DNA of 19,247 bases from JACPLA01 sp035291905 (GCA_035291905.1 DATDRF010000250.1:1-19247); one strand, 5' to 3'; numbered from the stretch's first letter, positions 1 to 7,505 are shown. The notes: generated from the letters alone by a model not told the origin. Program-made: numbers and translations.

Positions 1-257
1 AAATAGACGTGGGAAAAATCGCTTGCGCGGTCCGATGCCGCGGGGTCAACGATTCGGATCTTCTCAAGTGCCAATCCCGTCTTTTGTGCTTCTGTGCGAA
101 TTGCGTTTTCGTTGCCGCAGAGGATCACCGAAGCGATTTCCTCGTCGGTGCAGACGCGCGCCGCCTTGAGGACGCGTTCGTCTGTGGCATCCGGCAGGAC
201 GATGTTTTTTCTCAGCTTCTTGGCTTTGTCTTTGATAGTGTCAATGAGATGTGCCAT
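1..257 (-). CDS. pta: Phosphate acetyltransferase, N-terminal part (runs off the left edge)
   Basis: Only the first 85 codons are in the window; the gene continues beyond base 1. The minus-strand translation begins MAHLIDTIKDKAKKLRKN and carries the segment IVLPDATDERVLKAARV at about residues 19-35, which is characteristic of the PTA/PTB family. Pta interconverts acetyl-CoA and acetyl phosphate in the cytoplasm, usually with acetate kinase. The protein starts directly with the catalytic PTA domain, so it is the short form (normally about 330 residues) without the N-terminal DRTGG/P-loop extension. Phosphate butyryltransferase is a less likely alternative. The ATG at 257 was chosen because a clear promoter lies about 30 bases upstream; the ribosome-binding site is weak. 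The gene diverges from miaB. Confidence 0.8.
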   Translation of the reverse strand, partial: MAHLIDTIKDKAKKLRKNIVLPDATDERVLKAARVCTDEEIASVILCGNENAIRTEAQKTGLALEKIRIVDPAASDRASDFSHVY

Positions 258-286
258 TGTGGTTCTTTCGATTGAAAGGGGATGTC

Positions 287-315
287 AATATAGCACCCGT
301 TTCCCCCTGTATCAA
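287..315 (-). promoter_or_regulatory. Sigma-70-type promoter for pta
   Basis: On the minus strand TTGATA (310-315) and TATATT (287-292) are separated by exactly 17 bases. Both boxes match five of six consensus positions. Predicted transcription start is near 280, giving a leader of about 23 bases before the pta ATG at 257. Confidence 0.75.
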
Positions 316-358
316 CATCCCCGGAAGTCGGAGAAACCTGACGATTTGACAATGAGAT

Positions 359-381
359 GGCAAAAGACTCAAAGTTTTGCC
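359..381. promoter_or_regulatory. Palindrome between the divergent pta and miaB promoters
   Basis: GGCAAAA (359-365) and TTTTGCC (375-381) form a perfect 7 bp inverted repeat around a 9-base centre. It lies between the two -35 boxes, where an operator acting on both genes could sit. It could equally be a chance palindrome; no regulator is assigned. Confidence 0.35.
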
Positions 382-413
382 CTAAATTAAAACAAATTAA
401 TACTTCCGCAGAA

Positions 414-444
414 TTGACAGAATGACATGATTTAGTTAGATTTG
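414..444 (+). promoter_or_regulatory. Promoter for miaB
   Basis: A perfect TTGACA (414-419) is followed after 17 bases by TAGATT (437-442). The -10 region read through 444 is TAGATTTG, which also fits the TAnnTTTG pattern known from Bacteroidota promoters. Predicted transcription start is near 450, so the leader would be only about 15 bases. Confidence 0.75.
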
Positions 445-464
445 AAATCTCAGAGAATCGGATC

Positions 465-1829
465 ATGCAAAGAGATCAAAAAAAGACCGTCTACGTGGAG
501 ACTTATGGATGTCAGATGAATGTCGCTGACACTGAGGTCGTCCTCAGCATCATGCGCGAGAACGGCTATGGCGCCGCTGCCGACATTTCCACCGCAGACG
601 TAGTTCTGGTCAATACCTGTGCCGTGCGCGAAAACGCCGAGCAACGGATTTATGGCCGCCTCGGTGACTTCAAACATTTCAAGAAAAAGAACCCCAGCCT
701 CGTGGTGGGGGTCCTCGGCTGCATGGCCGAGCGCCTCCGAAAGGACCTGATACAATCCGAGACGACCGTGGACCTGGTTGTCGGCCCTGATGAGTATCGA
801 AAGCTGCCGGAACTAATCGAGAATGCTTATGAGGGCGAACGGGGAATCGCTGTCCGACTCTCCCGCGTGGAGAACTACGACGACATTGTTCCTCTCAGAA
901 CGGATGGATTGAGCGCCTGGGTTTCAGTTATGAGGGGCTGTGACAAGTTCTGCACGTTTTGCGTTGTCCCATTCACCCGGGGGCGTGAGCGGAGCCGAAC
1001 ACTTCACAGTGTGGTCCATGAAGTCGGGACTCTTGTCGCCAGGGGATTTCGAGAGGTCACACTGCTTGGACAAAACGTCAATTCCTATTGTGATGGGACC
1101 ACCCGAGCCGACTTCGCCGACCTTCTTGCGGCCATCGCCGGCGTCGATGCAGGACTTCGGGTGCGCTTCACCACATCGCACCCGCAGGACATGTCACAGA
1201 AGCTCATTGAGACAATTGCTGGACATCAGAATATCTGCAAGTACATTCACCTACCGGTCCAATCGGGCTCCGACCGCATTCTTGGCCTCATGAATCGGAC
1301 GTACAGCTCGGCCCACTATCTCCAACTCGTCAGAACGATCAAGCATCTGATTCCGGGTGTCAGCCTTTCGACCGACATCATTGCGGGTTTCCCAACCGAA
1401 ACTCAGCACGATCATGAGCTCACCCTTGAATTGCTACGCGAGGTCCAATTCGACGGGGCATTTACATTCAAGTACTCTCCCCGTGAAAACACGAAAGCCT
1501 GGCACATGGGAGACGATGTCCCCGAGGCAACCAAGATCGATCGACTCAACGAGGTCATTGAACTCCAAAGAGACATTTCATTCTCAAGAAACCAGGTTTT
1601 GATAGGCCAAACCGTCGAAATCCTCCTTGAAGGCGACAGTAAGAAATCACGGAAAGATTTCAGCGGTCGTACTGATACGAACAAAATGGTGGTTTTCCCG
1701 AGAACCCAGCACAGCATCGGCGATTATGTGAACGTTTCGATTGAACGGGCCAATTCGGCCACGCTTTTTGGCACGGCAGCGGCATCGCGCAATGCACAAC
1801 TCAGTGTCCGCCTAGCCCAAAATGCATAG
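465..1829 (+). CDS. miaB: tRNA-2-methylthio-N6-dimethylallyladenosine synthase MiaB
   Basis: Radical-SAM methylthiotransferase that adds the 2-methylthio group to i6A37 in tRNAs reading UNN codons. The 454-residue protein has all expected parts. The N-terminal UPF0004 domain has cluster cysteines C16 (ETYGCQMN), C52 (VNTCAVRENAEQR) and C86 (GVLGCMAER). The radical-SAM motif is C159xxxC163xxC166 (RGCDKFCTFCVVPFTRGRE). A C-terminal TRAM domain covers about 375-440. The ETYGCQMN and CVVPFTRGRE forms point to MiaB rather than RimO or MtaB. The start has little Shine-Dalgarno signal but lies just behind a strong promoter. Its stop codon overlaps the ribosome-binding site of the next gene, so the downstream genes may be co-transcribed. 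Confidence 0.97.
   Translation: MQRDQKKTVYVETYGCQMNVADTEVVLSIMRENGYGAAADISTADVVLVNTCAVRENAEQRIYGRLGDFKHFKKKNPSLVVGVLGCMAERLRKDLIQSETTVDLVVGPDEYRKLPELIENAYEGERGIAVRLSRVENYDDIVPLRTDGLSAWVSVMRGCDKFCTFCVVPFTRGRERSRTLHSVVHEVGTLVARGFREVTLLGQNVNSYCDGTTRADFADLLAAIAGVDAGLRVRFTTSHPQDMSQKLIETIAGHQNICKYIHLPVQSGSDRILGLMNRTYSSAHYLQLVRTIKHLIPGVSLSTDIIAGFPTETQHDHELTLELLREVQFDGAFTFKYSPRENTKAWHMGDDVPEATKIDRLNEVIELQRDISFSRNQVLIGQTVEILLEGDSKKSRKDFSGRTDTNKMVVFPRTQHSIGDYVNVSIERANSATLFGTAAASRNAQLSVRLAQNA
1769..1784 (+). promoter_or_regulatory. Sigma-54-like promoter inside the end of miaB (candidate)
   Basis: TGGCACG, four bases, then CGGCA. Against TGGCACG-N4-TTGCW the whole -24 element matches, and the invariant GG and GC dinucleotides are correctly spaced; only the two T bases of the -12 element differ. 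Predicted start is near 1795, about 45 bases before the ATG at 1840. A sigma-54 activator is the second gene downstream. The site lies in coding sequence and may be chance. Confidence 0.3.
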
Positions 1830-1834
1830 GAGGG
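1828..1834 (+). promoter_or_regulatory. Ribosome-binding site deciding the start at 1840
   Basis: AGGAGGG lies 5 bases before the ATG at 1840 and overlaps the TAG of miaB. An in-frame ATG at 1822 lies upstream of this site and would add six residues ahead of a normal signal peptide, so 1840 is preferred. Confidence 0.75.
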
Positions 1835-1839
1835 CTGCA

Positions 1840-2550
1840 ATGAAAAAGAATCTTCAAATAGTATCCATGCTTGTAGTCTGTGCTTCCCTTGGTTTTGCAC
1901 AGACGGACGGCGGCGCGTCTCCTGATATCCAGCGCAGGCTGGAAATGATCGAACGAGGTCAGACAGAAGCGGTCAGAACTGAATTGCCCACGCTCATGAC
2001 AAACTTCCAGAACCACCCCGGGGTGCTGTATCTTCAGGGAATTCTGACGACCGACGGGACAGAAGCATCAAAGATCTACCAGAGCATCATCGACAATTTC
2101 CCCAAGAGCGAATGGGCTGACGACGCACTCTACAAGCTCTATCAATATTACTACTCCGTCGGGTTGTATAAGACGGGAGACCAGAAACTTCAACAGTTGC
2201 GCCAGGAATATCCTTTTTCCACCTATGCGGTCGCGACGCAGCAGGATGAGCCGGTAAAGCCCAAGCAGGAGGAAGCCCCCGCGCAGGTGAAGTCCCCCAA
2301 CCCCATCCAGAAATATCCGACATCGTTTACCGTTCAGGTAGGCGCATTCTCCGCTCTTCAGAATGCCGAAGAGCTCCGCGCGAGGTTTGAACGGGAGAAT
2401 TACTCTTCAAACATCTTCACCATTGTGAATAACGGCCGAAAGCTTCACAAGGTCTGGGTGGGAGAGTTTCAGACATATGAAGACGCAAAGCGCTTCACGG
2501 GAGAAATCAAAACCAAGTTCAACCTGGGATCGATAGTGGTTTCGCGGTAA
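1840..2550 (+). CDS. Exported SPOR-domain protein with TPR-like middle
   Basis: A 236-residue exported protein. It opens with a typical signal peptide (MKKNLQIVSMLVVCASLGFA, cleavage before QTDGG). The middle (about 25-130) is helical and resembles a YbgF/tol-pal-type tetratricopeptide region. A Pro/Glu/Lys-rich linker follows (about 137-158), then a C-terminal SPOR domain from about 160, with the typical FTVQVGAFSALQNAEELRAR opening and a KVWVGEF strand. SPOR domains bind denuded glycan strands of septal peptidoglycan, so a periplasmic role in cell-wall or division-site processes is likely; the exact role is unknown. There is no lipobox, so it is probably soluble. It is the first gene of the tight run to 7139, with 9 bases before the next gene. 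Confidence 0.85.
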   Translation: MKKNLQIVSMLVVCASLGFAQTDGGASPDIQRRLEMIERGQTEAVRTELPTLMTNFQNHPGVLYLQGILTTDGTEASKIYQSIIDNFPKSEWADDALYKLYQYYYSVGLYKTGDQKLQQLRQEYPFSTYAVATQQDEPVKPKQEEAPAQVKSPNPIQKYPTSFTVQVGAFSALQNAEELRARFERENYSSNIFTIVNNGRKLHKVWVGEFQTYEDAKRFTGEIKTKFNLGSIVVSR

Positions 2551-2559
2551 AGAAGAAGA

Positions 2560-3672
2560 ATGGACCGTACGACATTTCAACAGAATCATGGAATTCTCGG
2601 CACCTCGGTCGAGATGCAGGAGATTATCGATGTTGTGCAGCAGGTTGCACCGACCGATATCACCGTGCTCATCACGGGAGAAAGCGGAGTCGGAAAGGAA
2701 ATCATCGCCCGCGCCCTCCACGCCGCCAGCAAGCGCGCGGAAAAGACGCTGGTTAACGTCAATTGCGGGGCCATACCTGAGGGCTTGATCGAGAGCGAGA
2801 TTTTCGGCCACGAGAAGGGATCGTTCACAAGCGCTGTCGATACACGAAAAGGATACTTTGAGATCGCAGACGGCGGAACGATCTTTTTGGATGAGATTGG
2901 AGAGATGCCCCTCGCCACTCAGGTGAAGCTGCTGAGGGTTCTTGAAAACGGCGAGTTCATGAGGATCGGATCCTCCACCCCACGAAAGTCAGATGCACGC
3001 GTCATCGCCGCAACGAACAAGAGCCTTGAGTTTGAGGTTCAGCAGAAGCGCTTCAGGCCCGATCTGTACTTTCGGCTTCGATCGGTCAATATTTGGATTC
3101 CACCGTTGCGCGAGCGCCGCGAAGATATTCCCGTCCTGCTCGATCATTTTGCGCGCGAGTGTTCTCAAAAGAACGGCGTTCCTTTCCAGGGATTCACAGA
3201 CGAGGCACGCGAAATCCTTGTTCAGTATCGCTGGCCGGGAAACGTCCGCGAGCTTCGCAACGTCATTGAAAGCATGATTGTGCTGGAAAAGGGAAAGCGC
3301 ATCGGGTCCGACGACCTGCGCAAGTATCTGCAGGGATATGCGGCCCATGTTGTCGACCGGAACCTCCCTGTTGTGGCCAACAGGACCGTGGAGCAGGCCG
3401 AGCGTGAGCTCATCTATCGAGCACTGCTCGATCTCAAGGCTGACATTCTTGATCTGCGCGACTCTCTTTCGCAGTCACAGCCATCACCGCAGGGAAAACC
3501 CGTCGATCCCGCGAACGGAAACGGCAGTCTTTCACTCGATGAAATGGAACGCCAGATGATCACGGGAGCGCTTGAACGTCATGAGGGAAATCGCCGCCTC
3601 GCAGCACGTGAATTGAACATCAGCGAACGGACGCTGTATCGCAAGATCAAGGAGTATGGCCTCAATGACTGA
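2560..3672 (+). CDS. Sigma-54-dependent transcriptional activator (AAA+ and Fis-type HTH, no receiver domain)
   Basis: A 370-residue bacterial enhancer-binding protein. The AAA+ domain starts almost at the N-terminus: Walker A GESGVGKE (40-47), Walker B GGTIFLDE (105-112), sensor-2/arginine region RWPGNVREL (224-232). The C-terminal Fis-type helix-turn-helix lies at about 330-368 (GNRRLAARELNISERTLYRKI). There is no receiver, GAF or PAS domain, so activity must be set by abundance or by a partner. The sigma-54 contact loop reads GSFTSA (87-92) instead of GAFTGA, keeping Phe and Thr. The linker at about 262-335 is variable and probably helical. It sits inside an envelope-gene run, 9 bases after the SPOR gene and overlapping the LptE-like gene by 8 bases, so it may regulate its own operon. 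The ribosome-binding site is only a purine-rich AAGAAGAAG. Confidence 0.93.
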   Translation: MDRTTFQQNHGILGTSVEMQEIIDVVQQVAPTDITVLITGESGVGKEIIARALHAASKRAEKTLVNVNCGAIPEGLIESEIFGHEKGSFTSAVDTRKGYFEIADGGTIFLDEIGEMPLATQVKLLRVLENGEFMRIGSSTPRKSDARVIAATNKSLEFEVQQKRFRPDLYFRLRSVNIWIPPLRERREDIPVLLDHFARECSQKNGVPFQGFTDEAREILVQYRWPGNVRELRNVIESMIVLEKGKRIGSDDLRKYLQGYAAHVVDRNLPVVANRTVEQAERELIYRALLDLKADILDLRDSLSQSQPSPQGKPVDPANGNGSLSLDEMERQMITGALERHEGNRRLAARELNISERTLYRKIKEYGLND

Positions 3673-4162
3673 CAGAAGGGAGATCGTTTTCATGATAATC
3701 CTGCTGTTTGTCGGCTGCCGCTACTCTTTTACGGGAGGATCGGTCCCTGCAAACCTCAAGACCATCACCATTCCCCTCGTGCAGGACCAGAGCGGATTTG
3801 GAGACCCGCTCTTCAAGGACCAGTTTACGGAACAGCTTGTGTCGCGTTTTACGAATGACGGAAGCCTGACCCTCGCGGACCGCACAAACGCCGATTCCGC
3901 TCTCGAGACGGTTATTACCAGCGTTCGCGAATCGGCCACCGTCGTGAAGCCGGGCGAGGATGTCTCCCGACGCCGAATAACCGTTACCGCAAGAGTCTCG
4001 TTCACCGATTTGAAGCTTCGGAAGAAGCTGTGGGAGAAGGATTTTTCACAGTGGGGCGATTTTCCGTCCGGGGCCACTCTGACGCAGCGCGACGAGGGAA
4101 TACAGGAAGCAATCAGAAAAATCACAGAAGATATTCTTAACGAAACCGTAGCAGGATGGTAA
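3665..4162 (+). CDS. LptE-like outer-membrane LPS-assembly lipoprotein
   Basis: A 165-residue candidate lipoprotein. After a short basic start (MTDRREIVF) and a hydrophobic stretch comes LLFVGC at about residues 13-18, a usable lipobox although the -3 residue is Phe. The mature start CRYSFTGGSVPANLKTITIP matches the CGYSF.GGslP..iktiaip pattern of LptE-family proteins in Bacteroidota-type bacteria. The middle and end (VTARVSFTDLKLRKKLWEKDF, then a C-terminal helix) also fit. LptE plugs the LptD barrel that inserts LPS in the outer membrane; no lptD is in the window. Start 3665 is preferred over 3656 because AAGGAG at 3649-3654 is 10 bases from the former and only 1 from the latter. It overlaps the preceding gene by 8 bases, which suggests translational coupling. 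Confidence 0.8.
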   Translation: MTDRREIVFMIILLFVGCRYSFTGGSVPANLKTITIPLVQDQSGFGDPLFKDQFTEQLVSRFTNDGSLTLADRTNADSALETVITSVRESATVVKPGEDVSRRRITVTARVSFTDLKLRKKLWEKDFSQWGDFPSGATLTQRDEGIQEAIRKITEDILNETVAGW

Positions 4163-4164
4163 TT

Positions 4165-5688
4165 ATGACAATAGCATTTTTCCGCCAAGGTCTGCTTGAT
4201 CAATCTCCGTTATCAGATCTTGTGCTCTATCTCTACTTCTTTTCCTTGCTGATTCTGTTTACCTTTGGCGCGCACGGATTCGTCATGGTCTACCATTACC
4301 TGCGGCAGCGGGGACAAACGACGATACAACCGTCGCTCCATGAAACGCCGATGGTGACCGTTCAGCTTCCGGTCTTCAACGAACTGTACGTCATTCGCCG
4401 TCTCATTGAGGCTGTCTGCAACCTTGACTACCCCAAAGACAAACTCGAAATACAGGTACTCGACGATTCAACGGATGAAACAAGAGACATCATTTGTGAG
4501 GTTGTTGAAGCGTACGTCGCTCAAGGATACGATATCAAACAGGTTCATCGCATCAATCGGGATGGCTACAAGGCGGGGGCATTACTTAATGGTTTGGAGA
4601 CGGCTCGGGGAGAATTTATTGCTATTTTCGACGCTGATTTTGTTCCGCGGAGAGAGTTCCTGCAAAAGACGATTCCCCACTTCCAGCAGGACCCGAAGAT
4701 CGGCGTTGTCCAAACCCGCTGGGAACATCTCAACAGCGAATACTCGCTTCTGACCCGCACGCAGGCAATGGCGCTTGACGGCCACTTTGTGATCGAGCAG
4801 GATGTCCGGAATAAGGCCGGCTACTTCATCAATTTCAACGGGACCGGCGGCGTTTGGCGCAAGAAGACAATTGAGGACGCCGGCAACTGGCATACTGATA
4901 CCCTCACCGAGGATCTCGATCTCAGTTATCGTGCGCAGCTGCGCGGGTGGAAATTCAGATATCTCAACAATGTCACCTCCCCGGCCGAGCTGCCTGCAGA
5001 GGTCAATGCCTTGAAGACCCAGCAGTTCCGCTGGACAAAGGGGGCCATTGAAACAGCGCGAAAGCTCCTGCCGTCTGTTTGGAAAGCGGACCTCCCGATT
5101 CGCGTCAAGATTCATTCAACATTTCATCTCACGAACAACTTTGTTTTTCCGTTCATTCTCCTTGCGGGAATACTCAATGTCCCACTGATCTTCATCAAGC
5201 AGCACGGCGGACATGAGCTCTATTTTGGACTGATGTCAATCTTTGTGCTTGCCTTCATCAGTTCTTTCATGTTCTACCTCTTCTCGCAAAAAGCTGCTTA
5301 TCCGGATTGGCGGAGACGCCTGCTGCTCTTCCCCCTCTTTATGGCGGGAAGCATGGGTTTTGCTGTCAATAATTCCAAGGCGGTGTTTGAGGGACTCTTC
5401 AGGAAGAGAAGCGAGTTCATACGGACGCCAAAGTATCATATTGAAGAAAAATCCGATTCCTGGACGGAGAAGAAATATGTTCCTGTGCGCCTTGACTGGG
5501 TCATCATTGTGGAGGTTCTGCTTGCCGTGTATTGCTTCTTCGGGGTAATTTCTTCATTTTATTACCTCGAACTTGCAGCCGTACCGTTTCAGCTGTTGTA
5601 TTTCCTTGGATTTTCGTTCGTTTCCATTCTATCAATCAAACACGTATTGGAAGCCAGAAGACTCCGCCAACCCTCCACAACGGCATGA
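4165..5688 (+). CDS. Membrane family 2 glycosyltransferase, CslA/cellulose-synthase-like
   Basis: A 507-residue inner-membrane glycosyltransferase. One transmembrane segment lies at about 18-45. The cytoplasmic GT-A domain has the processive-GT2 signatures: LPVFNE (68-73), DDS (100-102), DAD (156-158), TED (248-250) and QQFRW (286-290). About four further membrane segments follow between roughly 310 and 500. The VTVQLPVFNE and QVLDDSTDET segments resemble plant CslA/CslC and bacterial beta-mannan or glucan synthases, so it probably polymerises or adds beta-linked sugars from nucleotide sugars; the product cannot be named. No PilZ domain is visible. Start 4165 has AGGA 8 bases upstream; an ATG at 4156 would overlap LptE. 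The gap to the LptE-like gene is 2 bases, and the next gene overlaps it through ATGA. Confidence 0.93.
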   Translation: MTIAFFRQGLLDQSPLSDLVLYLYFFSLLILFTFGAHGFVMVYHYLRQRGQTTIQPSLHETPMVTVQLPVFNELYVIRRLIEAVCNLDYPKDKLEIQVLDDSTDETRDIICEVVEAYVAQGYDIKQVHRINRDGYKAGALLNGLETARGEFIAIFDADFVPRREFLQKTIPHFQQDPKIGVVQTRWEHLNSEYSLLTRTQAMALDGHFVIEQDVRNKAGYFINFNGTGGVWRKKTIEDAGNWHTDTLTEDLDLSYRAQLRGWKFRYLNNVTSPAELPAEVNALKTQQFRWTKGAIETARKLLPSVWKADLPIRVKIHSTFHLTNNFVFPFILLAGILNVPLIFIKQHGGHELYFGLMSIFVLAFISSFMFYLFSQKAAYPDWRRRLLLFPLFMAGSMGFAVNNSKAVFEGLFRKRSEFIRTPKYHIEEKSDSWTEKKYVPVRLDWVIIVEVLLAVYCFFGVISSFYYLELAAVPFQLLYFLGFSFVSILSIKHVLEARRLRQPSTTA

Positions 5689-7139
5689 CAGAGACGGTCG
5701 AACAAAAGATTCAGTTCCTCGAACAACACTTATCGTCCAAGCCCCGGTCCCCCCTTTTCGCGCAACTCGCAGGATACTACCTCGACGCCGGCAAAACGCG
5801 TGAAGCGCTCGATCTTTGCGATAAGGGTCTTTCCGTTTATCCGTTTTATTCCACGGGCCACCTCATAAAAGGCAAAGCACTTCTTGCTTTGAACATGCCC
5901 GCCGAAGCTCGCAGAGAATTTGAGCTGGTCCAGAGACGTTTCATTGGGATTGACAGTTTGGCCCTCCTTCTCCAGGATCTTCCTTCGGGCGGCATTGAAA
6001 CCATCACTGCTTCTCAGGAAGAGATCACGCGAGTCATCAAACGGGCACCTGCCGCGAAGCCAGCGCCTCCCAAACCGGCTACGGCAGAGGCAAATGCCGA
6101 GCAACTATTATCACAATTCACGGAGGAGGCCGCCACAGCGCCGGCTGCCGAAGTTCAGCCCCAAGAGGCAATAGCCCCCGCTCCGGAACCCGCGGAGACA
6201 TTCTCATTCACTGCCGAGACGCCTGTTGAATCTCCGGCAGAAGTAACAGCCCAATCTGAAGAGGCATTCGGCATAGCGGCACCGACAGTTGAAGCTCCGG
6301 GGGAACCCCCGACAACCCTCGAAGCACCGACCGAGACCGGAGAACCGTTCAGTGATTTTGTCGAGAGAAAAAGAGGGGAGCTTTACGGCCTCGAAAATTC
6401 TCTTTCGCTTGACGAGTACCTTGGAACCGGTCAACCGTCCGCCTTCGAAGCCCCCCCGCAAGAGGCTGAAGCGCCGGCAGTCGAGGCTCCTGCGGCTGAA
6501 CTTCCCGCAGAAGATCCGTTTGCGGCTTTGACGAAGCAGTTCGAGGAACCGGCGGTCGAAGCTGAACCTCCACAGGTTTCCGAGCCGTCAACCGAGGATC
6601 CGTTTGCTCAACTCCAGCAATTGACCGAAGAGGCCCCCGCACTATCTGCGGAGAGCACTTCTGAAGCGATAACCGAAGATCCGTTTGCCCAGCTGTCACA
6701 AATAACCGAAGAGACTCCGGCGGCACCTGTCGCTGCTGAAGATGTGTTTACCCGGCAACCTGTCGAGGAAGCACCTTTCGCGACGGAAGATCCGTTTGCC
6801 CAGCAACCAGTCCAGAAAGCGCCTGCGGCGCCGGGAGTATCCGAGGGGGAAAAGGACCAGATCGAGGCGCTGGCAGACAAGCTCAAGAATGCAGCGAGGA
6901 TTACGCCCATTATTGATCTCTCCGAGCGTGCTGCGGTTCCGCCAAGCGAATCGGAAACACCGTCAAGTACCGGCTTTGTTACACCTACGCTTGCTGAGAT
7001 CTATGCAAAACAAGGGTGGTATGATGACGCCATCAAGGCATACAAGACACTTGCGGTGAGCAAGCCGGCGGAAAGGGAGAAGTTTGAAAAACGAATTCAG
7101 GAGCTTGAGGAATTGAAGAAACAGCAGGAGCCGGGATGA
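5685..7139 (+). CDS. TPR protein with a long Pro/Ala/Glu linker carrying EDPFA repeats
   Basis: A 484-residue protein with no signal peptide or membrane segment visible. Residues about 5-95 form TPR-like helices (LFAQLAGYYLDAGKTREALD, then GHLIKGKALLALNMPAEARR). A low-complexity acidic Pro/Ala/Glu region runs from about 125 to 400 and contains four EDPFA motifs. A last TPR-like pair (about 435-484) includes LAEIYAKQGWYDDAIKAYKT. This arrangement suggests a flexible scaffold with helical ends; partners are unknown. The start ATG overlaps the glycosyltransferase stop as ATGA with no Shine-Dalgarno site, so translation is probably coupled. A longer ORF beginning at 5532 overlaps the glycosyltransferase coding region and is not credible. 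The gene is the last of the run and is followed 24 bases later by a terminator. Confidence 0.82.
   Translation: MTETVEQKIQFLEQHLSSKPRSPLFAQLAGYYLDAGKTREALDLCDKGLSVYPFYSTGHLIKGKALLALNMPAEARREFELVQRRFIGIDSLALLLQDLPSGGIETITASQEEITRVIKRAPAAKPAPPKPATAEANAEQLLSQFTEEAATAPAAEVQPQEAIAPAPEPAETFSFTAETPVESPAEVTAQSEEAFGIAAPTVEAPGEPPTTLEAPTETGEPFSDFVERKRGELYGLENSLSLDEYLGTGQPSAFEAPPQEAEAPAVEAPAAELPAEDPFAALTKQFEEPAVEAEPPQVSEPSTEDPFAQLQQLTEEAPALSAESTSEAITEDPFAQLSQITEETPAAPVAAEDVFTRQPVEEAPFATEDPFAQQPVQKAPAAPGVSEGEKDQIEALADKLKNAARITPIIDLSERAAVPPSESETPSSTGFVTPTLAEIYAKQGWYDDAIKAYKTLAVSKPAEREKFEKRIQELEELKKQQEPG
6510..6799 (+). repeat. Four degenerate coding repeats encoding EDPFA
   Basis: The 14-base unit GARGATCCGTTTGC occurs at 6510-6523, 6594-6607, 6675-6688 and 6786-6799, in frame, encoding E-D-P-F-A at residues 276, 304, 331 and 368. 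Three of them continue as Q (FAQL, FAQL, FAQQ). Spacings are 28, 27 and 37 codons. The units lie in an otherwise loosely conserved Pro/Ala/Glu linker. Confidence 0.65.
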
Positions 7140-7163
7140 CAGGGGGGAAGGTTCTGAAACAAG

Positions 7164-7188
7164 AAACCCCGTCAACGAGACGGGGTTT
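7164..7188. terminator. Bidirectional rho-independent terminator
   Basis: A perfect 10 bp stem, AAACCCCGTC (7164-7173) with GACGGGGTTT (7179-7188), around a 5-base loop. On the plus strand it ends in TTTT followed by a further T-rich stretch; on the minus strand it has three T in the stem. It lies between the convergent TPR gene and rpsT and can serve both. Confidence 0.87.
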
Positions 7189-7211
7189 TCGCATTTTGGG
7201 GGATTTCTTAG

Positions 7212-7466
7212 TTACTTGATCGAGTTGACCATTCGGGTCAATTTCGATTTTTGATTCGCAGCTTTGTTTCGATGAATAACGCCCTTCGCCGCAAGCTGGT
7301 CAAGATACTTCACGGCCTGCTTCAATGCGGCAGCTGCCTTTTCTTTCTCCGTTGCAGATCGGACCTTTTTCACTAGCGTCTTCATTCTCGACAGGCTTGC
7401 CTTGTTGCGCACATGACGTCGGGCACCTTGTCTGACTCTTTTCTCAGCTGATTTATGCTGTGGCAT
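7212..7466 (-). CDS. rpsT: 30S ribosomal protein S20
   Basis: An 84-residue, very basic, helical protein with the S20 pattern: MPQHKSAEKRVRQGARRHVR at the N-terminus, a central RMKTLVKKVR segment, and the conserved GVIHRNKAANQKSKL near the C-terminus. It binds 16S rRNA early in small-subunit assembly. Length is normal for the family. A good ribosome-binding site (AGGAG on the minus strand, 7473-7477) lies 6 bases before the ATG. It probably has its own promoter at 7506-7534 and ends at the shared terminator. Confidence 0.97.
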   Translation of the reverse strand: MPQHKSAEKRVRQGARRHVRNKASLSRMKTLVKKVRSATEKEKAAAALKQAVKYLDQLAAKGVIHRNKAANQKSKLTRMVNSIK

Positions 7467-7505
7467 TCCTCTCTCCTGCGTGGGCTTCTGAAATGTTTGT
7501 CAAAT

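Noticed and set aside
4582..5115. Minus-strand open frame of 177 codons inside the glycosyltransferase gene
   Set aside because: Antisense to the catalytic core (DAD, TED, QQFRW); no recognisable features.
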